A stretch of 64,000 bases of DNA, taken from Jiella avicenniae. Lineage in GTDB: Bacteria > Pseudomonadota > Alphaproteobacteria > Rhizobiales > Rhizobiaceae. The translations under genes and the position numbers were made by a program. The stretch lies in assembly GCF_021390325.1 (NCBI RefSeq), contig NZ_JAJUWU010000020.1, forward strand, positions 1 to 64,000, in the 5' to 3' direction. The notes beneath the pieces were generated by a model. The model was not told where the DNA came from. It saw only the letters and a program-made list of their open reading frames with translations, and made no database searches. Below, piece by piece: positions 1 to 7,144 of the stretch; the first letter of the stretch is position 1, and the number at the start of each line of letters is the position of its first letter.

Positions 1-331
1 ACTGTTCAGGTTGAACGAGCGAAGCGGGAAGGGACCAGGCCATGCCACGATCTCCCGAAGGGCGATCCGGATCCCGTCGGTCTCCTTCCCGCACCCTTCA
101 TACACCAAGCCAAACACACAGGATCCCGGCTCGGAGGCCGGGATGACGAAGCGTTTATTTTCGCGGTCATCCTTTTCAGCCGATGCCGCGCGGCATGAGG
201 CTGCCGGCGGAGCCGAGGGTATGCGTCAGTCTCGTCGGGACAAGTCCGAAGGCCACGCATATGCAGTGCTTCGACCCCGCTTTTCAGCCCTCTGTCGGCG
301 GGGAGTGTGGGGCGTTCCTCGCCGAATTCCG
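1..331. other. Intergenic region with dispersed-repeat-like stretch
   Basis: No credible gene is seen in the first 331 bases, which lie downstream of the GH63-like gene. The part near 110-150 holds a perfect hairpin (listed separately) in a setting that resembles short dispersed intergenic repeats common in rhizobial-type genomes. The reading frames crossing this stretch are arginine- and proline-rich and read as antisense shadow rather than protein. Without the bases to the left it cannot be said whether a gene ends just outside the window. Confidence 0.5.
123..144. repeat. Short hairpin in a dispersed-repeat context
   Basis: Arms ATCCCGGC and GCCGGGAT are perfect inverted copies around the 6-base loop TCGGAG. 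There is no T-run on the minus-strand side, so a classical intrinsic terminator for the upstream operon is not shown, although the site sits about 190 bases past its last stop. A REP-like palindrome is the more likely reading. Confidence 0.5.
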
Positions 332-2602
332 CTACCGAGGCGTGTTGCCGCTGTTGGACACCGTCCGCGGACCGAACCACACCACGAGCGGTTCCGCCTC
401 CGGCGACGGCGGCAGCCTCAGCGCGAGATGGCCGGAGGCGGGATCGGCCGAAAGGGTCTGCGCGCCGAGCCGGGCCGCGACGAAGGCGCTGGCGGGGATC
501 TGCGGCAGGGCGAGCGTCGCTTCGACCTCCCCGCCGGGAACGCGGCAGGAAAACGAGCCCGGACCGAAGACGATCTCGGTAAACGCGCCCCGCCGATCGG
601 TCTCGAAGACCGCATCGGCCCCGCGCGTCAGCCTCAGCGTTCCGTCTCTCACGGTGAGGCTGATCCGGCCGAGCGGACTTTCCACCGGGCCGAAAACGAC
701 GTCGGACCCGGCGTTGGTCACGCTCCAGCCGTGCCACGGCGAAAAATCCATGACCGCGGCGGTGGCGATCAAAGGCAGCATCGCGCTCCAGCCGTAGAAG
801 CGGTCGGCATCGACCTGGTCGGTCGCAGATCCCGTCTCCGCATCGTAGTTTTCGGCGGCAATGCGCTCGTTGGCCCATGAGGCTTCGAACAGGGCGAGGC
901 TCTTCCGCGCCAGTTCCGCGGCATCGGCGTCGAAGCCGTAGCGGCGCAGACCCTGCCAGACGAACCAGTTGACGTTCGGCCAGATGCGGCCGCGCCAGTA
1001 GACGTTGTCGCGATAGGCGGGATCGTCGCGGGCAGCGTTCGGAATGACGAAGCGGCCGCCGAATGTCGCGGGGTCGGCAAGGTGCCGCAGCAGGGACGCT
1101 GCCTGATCCGGCGTCGCGGCGCCGCAGGCGAGGGGATAGAAGCTCGTCGGCCCGACGCTTTTCACGAAGCCGCCGCTCCGCTGCCGGTTGGCGAAGAGGC
1201 CGCGACTTTCGTCCCACAGCTCCTCGCGAATGCGCCGGCGGGTTTCCTCCGCGAGCCGACCGAATTCCTCCGCCTCGTCGCTGCGACCCATCTCGGCGGC
1301 GATCAGGGCGAGCATCTCCGCATCGAGCGCCAGCGAGGCGTTCAGCCCGACGTCGAAGGTCGAAAGCGTCCGGGTCGCCGGATCGTACGCCGCCTCGTCG
1401 TGGGTGGCGGAATTGTCCATGCCGGTCTCGTTCCTGGCGCCGAAGGCCGTGCCCTTGTACAGCGCCTCGCCGACGTCCGACGTGCCGCAGGAGACCAGGC
1501 CGGCGCCGGTGGGATCGCGATGGGCGCGCCACCAGCGCTGATTGCGGGCGAGCGGCGCGTAGCAGCTTTCGAGCAGCGAGCGCTCGCCGGTGCGCAGGTA
1601 GAGCAGCCACAGGACGAAAGCCCCGTTCGGCGTCTGGGTGCGGTCGACCCAGGCGTCGTTGGAGGTGACGATGCAGGCGAAATTACCCTGCGGCGTCGCG
1701 CTCACCATCGCCGCCGCGAGATTGACGCGCGCAAGCTCGCGATCGAACAGGCCGGCCATCAGCGCGTGATAGGTCTGGTCGTTGTACCAGACCGCGAATT
1801 CGCCGAGGTTCCAGATCCGGCTGACGGCGGTGTAGGGCCTGCGGTTGACCGGGTCCCAGACGGTGTTCCAGGCCATGACGTCGCGCACGGCTTCGAGGGC
1901 CCTTACGGGCGCCTCGCGCTCGGCCGGCGGCCGTGCCGCCTCATCCAGACAGGCAGCGGCCAGCGCCTCCCGGGCCTTGGCGACGGCGAGGTCCGCGCGG
2001 TCGGCGACGGCCGCGGCGAAGCGCCCGTTGCGCATCATTTCGAGGTTGAAGCGCAGGCCGATCGTCGGCCCGGCGGTGCCGCGGCTGGCCAAGTGGAAAT
2101 AGCCGTTCGCCTCGAAGTCGGCGGCGAGCGCCGCAACGTCCTGGTGCGTGGTCACCTGGACCGGCTCCTCCTCCGCCACGAGGGCGACGAAGCGTTGGCC
2201 GATCTTGACCAGCGCGGCGCGCTCGTCCGGCTGGTAGGTGACCGTTTCGCCGCCGTCCGCCGAAAGGCAGATCGTCACCCAGAAGCGCAGGCCCCATTCG
2301 CCGAGTTCCAGACCCTCCCATCGGCCGGCGACGGCAAAGGGATCGCCGGACTTTTCGTAGGACAGTGAAAGGCGCGTGCCGGCGTGTGTCGTCTCGATCC
2401 CGATAAGACTGCCGTCGATCGCGTGGCGGCCGAGCCGGGAGTCGCGCGCGCCGATCGTCGTCGCCTTGCGGGCGCTGGTCGAATAGATCACCGGCGTGAT
2501 GCGGACGCCGAGCGGCAGGAACACCATCTCCGCCGGCCGATCCGACCAGGTGTTCCAGGCGCGGTCGGCGGGAATGGTCGGATCGATCAGCGGACGTCTC
2601 AT
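332..2602 (-). CDS. GH63-like (MGH1-type) glycoside hydrolase
   Basis: Predicted cytosolic exo-glycosidase of 756 residues in the GH63/mannosylglycerate-hydrolase group (alpha/alpha6 barrel). The barrel runs from about residue 245 to 620. The two acidic motifs that carry catalysis in this family are visible: NETGMDNS with Asp396 and ERIAAENYD with Glu584. YWRGRIWPNVNW near 535-546 is also typical. No signal peptide is present. The start (ATG at 2602) overlaps the stop of the upstream isochorismatase-like gene by four bases, which implies translational coupling. It is the last gene of the unit that begins with the GH106-like gene. Linkage and sugar specificity cannot be read from sequence; trehalase-like or glucosidase activity is possible. 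Confidence 0.8.
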   Translation of the reverse strand: MRRPLIDPTIPADRAWNTWSDRPAEMVFLPLGVRITPVIYSTSARKATTIGARDSRLGRHAIDGSLIGIETTHAGTRLSLSYEKSGDPFAVAGRWEGLELGEWGLRFWVTICLSADGGETVTYQPDERAALVKIGQRFVALVAEEEPVQVTTHQDVAALAADFEANGYFHLASRGTAGPTIGLRFNLEMMRNGRFAAAVADRADLAVAKAREALAAACLDEAARPPAEREAPVRALEAVRDVMAWNTVWDPVNRRPYTAVSRIWNLGEFAVWYNDQTYHALMAGLFDRELARVNLAAAMVSATPQGNFACIVTSNDAWVDRTQTPNGAFVLWLLYLRTGERSLLESCYAPLARNQRWWRAHRDPTGAGLVSCGTSDVGEALYKGTAFGARNETGMDNSATHDEAAYDPATRTLSTFDVGLNASLALDAEMLALIAAEMGRSDEAEEFGRLAEETRRRIREELWDESRGLFANRQRSGGFVKSVGPTSFYPLACGAATPDQAASLLRHLADPATFGGRFVIPNAARDDPAYRDNVYWRGRIWPNVNWFVWQGLRRYGFDADAAELARKSLALFEASWANERIAAENYDAETGSATDQVDADRFYGWSAMLPLIATAAVMDFSPWHGWSVTNAGSDVVFGPVESPLGRISLTVRDGTLRLTRGADAVFETDRRGAFTEIVFGPGSFSCRVPGGEVEATLALPQIPASAFVAARLGAQTLSADPASGHLALRLPPSPEAEPLVVWFGPRTVSNSGNTPR

Positions 2603-3210
2603 GCCTCGTCCTTTCGCGGCCAGGACCGGACGATCTCCGAGCTCGTCGCGAGCTCGATCTGCTCGGGCAGGCGCGTTGCAAGATGCGCCAGCGTCCGGTC
2701 GTGCGAAGCTTCGGCGGCGCTCGCCAGCGCGTCGGTGGCAACGACGACCCGAAAGCCGCGCTCGATCGCATCGATCACCGAGGCGAGGACGCAGACGTCG
2801 GTCTCGACGCCGGAAAACACCAGCGTGTCGGCGCCGACGGCCCGCAGGCGCCCGTCCGTTTCCGTCGGAGTGAAGATCGAATAGGTGGTCTTGTCGATGA
2901 TGCGCCCGGCCGCGGCGAGGCGCGCGAGCGGCGCGACGAGGTCGAGAAGCGCCTCGTCCATCCGCTCGCCCGTCAGCTCCGGCCAGCGTTCGTAGTAGTG
3001 CTGCCAGCGCCCCGGCGCATCGGCCGCCCGTGCCGGCACGAGGAAGCGGGCGAAGAAGGTCCGTTCGGGCCGGTGCTCGACCAGCCGGAGGATCGCCGGC
3101 AGGATGGCATCGAGGCCCGGCGTGTGCCACGCCGTTTCCTCGGCGAAGACCCGCTGCATGTCGACGACGACATGGACGGCGGAGGCGGGCAGGGGCTCTG
3201 CGAGCGGCAT
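2599..3210 (-). CDS. Isochorismatase-like cysteine hydrolase
   Basis: A 203-residue single-domain protein of the isochorismatase/nicotinamidase fold. The catalytic triad is in place: Asp17 in VVVDMQ, Lys107 in IIDKTTYS and Cys140 in SGVETDVCV, the last with the usual cis-peptide context. The family hydrolyses amides, carbamoyl groups or vinyl ethers; the substrate here is unknown. The gene starts 7 bases after the stop of the ABC ATPase and overlaps the GH63-like gene, so all three are almost certainly cotranscribed. Its place between a PotABCD-type importer and glycosidases suggests a substrate with both an amide-like and a glycosidic bond, which is inference. Confidence 0.85.
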   Translation of the reverse strand: MPLAEPLPASAVHVVVDMQRVFAEETAWHTPGLDAILPAILRLVEHRPERTFFARFLVPARAADAPGRWQHYYERWPELTGERMDEALLDLVAPLARLAAAGRIIDKTTYSIFTPTETDGRLRAVGADTLVFSGVETDVCVLASVIDAIERGFRVVVATDALASAAEASHDRTLAHLATRLPEQIELATSSEIVRSWPRKDEA

Positions 3211-3217
3211 GACCGGC

Positions 3218-4276
3218 TCAGCCTTCGACCGACACGCTGTGGCGCGCCGCCCAGGAAAGGACGACGGCGCTCCCCTCGGCCAGCGGCGAGCCGTCGCTGT
3301 TCTGGGCGAAGACCTTCAGGGAAAGGTCGCCTGATCGCAGCATGTAGGTCAACGCCGTGCCGGTATAGATCACGGATGCGACCGTCGCCGGCAGGCTGTT
3401 TTCCAGAGCCCCGCTTCCGGCGGCATCGGCCGGGCGGATCGCGATCTTTTCCGGCCGGACCGCGAGCGTCACGGTCGCGCCGTCCGGCGGCAGGCGATCC
3501 TCGGTCGCGATGGCCGCGCCGGCGATCTCGACCCGGCCGGCGCGGACGATGCCGGTCAGGAAATTGGCGTCGCCGAGGAATTCGGCAGCGAATTTTGTGC
3601 GCGGCCGCTCGTAGACCTCCGCCGGGCGGCCCATCTGGACGATCCGGCCGCGATCGAGGATGGCGACCTTGTCGGATAGGGTCAGCGCCTCCTCCTGATC
3701 GTGGGTGACGAAGATGGTCGTCAGCCCGCTTTCGCGCTGGATGCGCAAGAGTTCGACTTGCATCTCCTGGCGCAGCCGACGGTCGAGGGCGGAGAGCGGT
3801 TCGTCGAGGAGGAGCACGTCCGGCCTGATGACGATCGCCCGTGCCAGCGCCACCCGCTGCTGCTGGCCGCCGGAAAGCTGCTTTGGATGGCGCGCGCCGA
3901 AGCCCGGCAGCCGCACCATTTCGAGCGCCTCTTCCACCTGCGCCCTGGCCGCCTTGCCGCGAATGCCGCGCCGGCCGAGCCCGAAGCCGACATTGGCGGC
4001 GACGCTCATATGCGGGAAAAGGGCGTAGGACTGGAACACCATGCCGATGTTGCGCGCATAGACCGGAACGCCGGTGACGTCGGCGCCGGCGATGCGCACG
4101 CTGCCCTCGTCGGGCGCGACGAAGCCGGCGACGATCCGCAGGAGCGTCGTCTTGCCCGAGCCGGACGGGCCGAGCAGGCTGGTGAAGGTGCCGCTCTCGA
4201 AGCTCTGGGTGATGTCCGTGAGGACCCTGGTGGCGCCATAGCTCTTGGCCACGCCGGTCACGTCAACTCCGCTCAC
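3218..4276 (-). CDS. ABC transporter ATP-binding protein, PotA-type
   Basis: The 352-residue ATPase of a spermidine/putrescine-type importer. Walker A GPSGSGKTT lies at about 36-44, followed by the Q-loop (VFQSYALFPHM), signature LSGGQQQRV, Walker B VLLLDEPLSALD and switch VTHDQEE. The C-terminal third is a TOBE-type regulatory domain, usual for PotA, UgpC and FbpC proteins. The start overlaps the stop of the PotC-type permease by 14 bases. Members of this branch carry polyamines, opines, 2-aminoethylphosphonate or iron, so sequence alone does not name the cargo. Confidence 0.93.
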   Translation of the reverse strand: MSGVDVTGVAKSYGATRVLTDITQSFESGTFTSLLGPSGSGKTTLLRIVAGFVAPDEGSVRIAGADVTGVPVYARNIGMVFQSYALFPHMSVAANVGFGLGRRGIRGKAARAQVEEALEMVRLPGFGARHPKQLSGGQQQRVALARAIVIRPDVLLLDEPLSALDRRLRQEMQVELLRIQRESGLTTIFVTHDQEEALTLSDKVAILDRGRIVQMGRPAEVYERPRTKFAAEFLGDANFLTGIVRAGRVEIAGAAIATEDRLPPDGATVTLAVRPEKIAIRPADAAGSGALENSLPATVASVIYTGTALTYMLRSGDLSLKVFAQNSDGSPLAEGSAVVLSWAARHSVSVEG

Positions 4277-5042
4277 CGATGCCTCCCGGTCTGGCGAAAC
4301 GCGCGAAGCCGAGGATGACGATCATCGAGGCGACGAGCAGGATGGTGGAAATCGCGTTGATCTCGGGCGTGAAGCCCTTGCGGATCGCCGAATAGATCTC
4401 GACCGGCAGGGTCGTCATGCCCGGCACCGAGAGGAAGTAGGAGATGACGAACTGATCGAGCGACACGGCGAAGGCGAAGAGCGCGGCGCCGACGATGCTC
4501 GGCATGAGCAGCGGCAGCGTGACCCGGAAGAAGGCGTGGATCGGCGTCGAGCCCAGACTCATCGCCGCCTCTTCGAGATCGGCGCGCAGCGTCTGCAGCC
4601 CGGTGCCGACGACGAGCACGACATAGGGGATGGCGAGCGCGACGTGGCCGATGAGCATCGCGTGGAGCCCGCGGCCGATGCCGGTCCAGAAGAAGAAGAC
4701 GAGCATCGCCGTGCCGGTGATCAGCCAGGGAATGGCGATCGGCGGCAGGAGCAGGATGCGCAGGATTGCCCGGCCCCGGAAGGTCCGCCGCCAAAGGGCG
4801 AGCGCCGCGAGCGTGCCGAGCGCGGTGGCGATCACCGCCGTCAGCACCGCCAGCCAGATGCTGTTCCAGCCGGCTTCGATCAACCGGCCGTTGCCGGCGA
4901 GTTCTTCATACCAATGGGTGCTGAAGTCGAAGGGCAGCGCATAGAGCGGCGAGGCGTTGAAGCCCATCGCCGCCATCACGACGATCGGCAAATAGAGGAA
5001 GACGAGCACGAGGCCGAGAAAGATGCGGGCAAGACTTGTCAC
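4263..5042 (-). CDS. ABC transporter permease, PotC-type
   Basis: An inner-membrane permease of 259 residues with about six hydrophobic helices. The EAA loop appears as EEAAMSLGSTPIHAFFRVTLP, as in BPD_transp_1 permeases. The start is taken as GTG at 5042 (VTSLARIFLG), because the frame upstream of it is only antisense overlap with the PotB-type gene, whose stop is 11 bases away. It pairs with the neighbouring permease to form the channel. Confidence 0.9.
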   Translation of the reverse strand: MTSLARIFLGLVLVFLYLPIVVMAAMGFNASPLYALPFDFSTHWYEELAGNGRLIEAGWNSIWLAVLTAVIATALGTLAALALWRRTFRGRAILRILLLPPIAIPWLITGTAMLVFFFWTGIGRGLHAMLIGHVALAIPYVVLVVGTGLQTLRADLEEAAMSLGSTPIHAFFRVTLPLLMPSIVGAALFAFAVSLDQFVISYFLSVPGMTTLPVEIYSAIRKGFTPEINAISTILLVASMIVILGFARFARPGGIGERS

Positions 5043-5053
5043 GTCTTCGCCCC

Positions 5054-5950
5054 TTACGTCGCCGCCGAGCGGCGCAGCACGCCGGAGAAGGTCGCGAAGA
5101 CCGCGAGCACGACGGCCAGCATGGTGAAGGCGAGGGCGGAGCCGAGCGGCCAGTTGAACGCCTGGGTGAACTGGTCCTCGATCACCGTGCCCATGGTGAC
5201 GCCGACCCGGCCGCCGAGGATGCGCGGCTCCATGAAGGCGCCGATCACCGGCACGAAGATCAGGATGGCGCCGGTGACGAGACCGGGCGCGGCCAGCGGC
5301 ACGAGGATCTTGAAGAGCACCGTCCACCATCTGGCGCCGAGGCTCTGCGCCGCCTCGATCACCGCGTCGTCGATCGACAGCAGCGCGATGTAGCAGGTGA
5401 GGACCATGTAGGGCAGGTAGCCATGCACGAGGCCGAGGACGATGGCGGGCGTCGTGTAGAGGAAACCGAGCGAGGGCGCCGACGGCCAGAACCAGCGGAC
5501 GAACACGTCGAGAAAGCCGCCTTCGCGGATCACCATGGTCCAGGAGAAGACCCGGACGAGCCCGTTCGTCCAGAACGGCAGGAGGACGAGGATCAGCAGC
5601 GTCTCGCGCGTCCGGCCGGCGGTGGCGCGAACCAGGGCGAGAGCCGCAGCAAAGCCGACGACGGCACAGATGCCGGTCGTCCACAGCCCGATCGCCAGGG
5701 ACGTCCAGGCGACGCCCAGAAGGTATGGCTGGTCGTGGAAGGCGCGATACTGCTCCAGCGTCCAGACGACCGGCTTGTTGCCGAGCGGGGTCGCATGCAG
5801 GAAGGAGAAGACGAACATCGCGGTGAGCGGCAGAAGCACCGCAAGGGTCAGCCAGGCGTAGCTCGGCAGCAGCAATGCCGCCGTGGCAAGCCATGGCGGC
5901 ATGCGGCGGCGGGTGGCCGGAAGCCCGGCCGCGCCGACCTCAGGCGGCAT
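5054..5950 (-). CDS. ABC transporter permease, PotB-type
   Basis: A 298-residue membrane permease. Residues 1-20 are a short cytoplasmic leader; the first helix (WLATAALLLPSYAWLTLAVLLPL) is followed by five more. The EAA motif EAAQSLGARWWTVLFKILVPL is clear. Its start overlaps the stop of the substrate-binding protein gene by 11 bases, so the binding protein and permease are coupled, unlike the other importers in this window where a hairpin separates them. Confidence 0.9.
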   Translation of the reverse strand: MPPEVGAAGLPATRRRMPPWLATAALLLPSYAWLTLAVLLPLTAMFVFSFLHATPLGNKPVVWTLEQYRAFHDQPYLLGVAWTSLAIGLWTTGICAVVGFAAALALVRATAGRTRETLLILVLLPFWTNGLVRVFSWTMVIREGGFLDVFVRWFWPSAPSLGFLYTTPAIVLGLVHGYLPYMVLTCYIALLSIDDAVIEAAQSLGARWWTVLFKILVPLAAPGLVTGAILIFVPVIGAFMEPRILGGRVGVTMGTVIEDQFTQAFNWPLGSALAFTMLAVVLAVFATFSGVLRRSAAT

Positions 5951-7016
5951 AGAAGGCCTTCACCTCCTGCCACAGATTGTTGAACGCCGTGCGGCGATCG
6001 TCCGGCAGCGGCGCCATCAGCGTCATCGTCTCGATGTATTCCGGCTTGTGGATCTCGCGGTTGAGATCGTCCGCCGGCAGTTCTTCCATCGCCTTTTCGT
6101 TGGCGGAGGCCGGAGCACCGACCTTCGTCGCCCATTCGACGTAGAATTTCGGGTCGATCATGTAGTTGATGAACTTCTGCGCCGCCTCCGGGTTCTGGCT
6201 GGTCGCCGGAATCGAGAGGCTGTCGAGCCAGCCGATGGCGCCTTCCTTCGGCACGACGAAATGAAGCGGCAGCTTGAACTTGCGCTGCGAACGGACCGCT
6301 GCGCCGGACCAGTAAACCGAAAGGTCGAACTCGCCGGCGGAGAACGCCTTGTTCCACTGGTCCTCGCTCGACCAGAGCAGCTTGACGTTCGGCTTCATCG
6401 CCTTGAGCTGCTCGGCGACCTTGTCGAGATCCTGAGGATCGTTCATGTCCTGGCCAGAGAGGAATGCGCCGATGCCGATCATCGTCACCGCGTCGTCGAA
6501 CAGGGCGACCTCGTTCCGGTATTCGGGCGCCGCCAGCGCGGCGTAGCTTTCCGGCTCGTCCATGCCGTCGCGGATCGCCAGGGCATTCATGCCCCACACC
6601 CAGGAGACGCCGTAGAGCGTCCCGTCGGTCTTCAGATAGGCGTTGTCGCGCAGCGCCGGGGCGAGACCCTCGGCATTCGGGAAGTTCGACAGATCGAGCG
6701 GGGTGAGAAGGTCTTCGCCGGCCGCCTGCTGCGAGCGGGCGCTGTTGATCAGCACGACGTCGTAGACGCCCGGATTGGTGCGCAGCTTCGTCAGCATCTC
6801 GGCTTCGGAGTTGAAGTAGTCGTGGACCACCTCGATGCCGGTGTCCGCCGTGAAGGCTTCGAGCGCCCAGCTCTCGTCCGTGCCGTAGCCCTGCCAGTTG
6901 AGGACGGTGATACGATCGGCTGCTCGGGCAGGGCCGACCAGAAGTTTCGAGCCCGAGAGGGTGGCAAGTCCGCCGCCCATCAGGGCCAGCGTCCGACGTC
7001 GCGTCAACTTCAGCAT
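5940..7016 (-). CDS. Periplasmic substrate-binding protein, PotD-type
   Basis: A 358-residue type-II periplasmic binding protein of the spermidine/putrescine family. The N-terminus carries a twin-arginine-type signal (LTRRRTLALMGGG) with a cleavage site near PARAAD. The mature protein opens with ITVLNWQGYGTDESWALEAF, the typical PotD start, where the residues after NW help form the ligand pocket. It is the first transporter gene of the unit, 128 bases after the GH106-like gene. It probably decides the cargo: polyamine, opine or a related small amine-bearing compound. A palindrome and a weak promoter-like pair lie just upstream. Confidence 0.9.
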   Translation of the reverse strand: MLKLTRRRTLALMGGGLATLSGSKLLVGPARAADRITVLNWQGYGTDESWALEAFTADTGIEVVHDYFNSEAEMLTKLRTNPGVYDVVLINSARSQQAAGEDLLTPLDLSNFPNAEGLAPALRDNAYLKTDGTLYGVSWVWGMNALAIRDGMDEPESYAALAAPEYRNEVALFDDAVTMIGIGAFLSGQDMNDPQDLDKVAEQLKAMKPNVKLLWSSEDQWNKAFSAGEFDLSVYWSGAAVRSQRKFKLPLHFVVPKEGAIGWLDSLSIPATSQNPEAAQKFINYMIDPKFYVEWATKVGAPASANEKAMEELPADDLNREIHKPEYIETMTLMAPLPDDRRTAFNNLWQEVKAFYAA

Positions 7017-7046
7017 GACTGTACTCCCCCGATCGGTGTCTGCGTT

Positions 7047-7068
7047 TTATTAGCGTACAAACGAATAA
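7047..7068. promoter_or_regulatory. Candidate operator palindrome before potD-type gene
   Basis: A 22-base imperfect palindrome with outer arms TTATT and AATAA, and a G/C pair one base further in on each side, lies 31 bases upstream of the substrate-binding protein start. On the minus strand, TTGACC (7092-7087) is followed after 17 bases by TTTATT (7069-7064), a passable sigma-70 pair whose -10 overlaps the palindrome. That arrangement fits repressor control of the transporter genes. The site also carries ATCATAC at 7072-7078 beside it. No regulator gene is adjacent. Confidence 0.4.
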
Positions 7069-7144
7069 AGCATCATACCAAGGGACGGTCAATCGGGCGG
7101 AAATTGCAATTCCATCGCACTTCGCGGTGGGCGCAGACGCCCCG

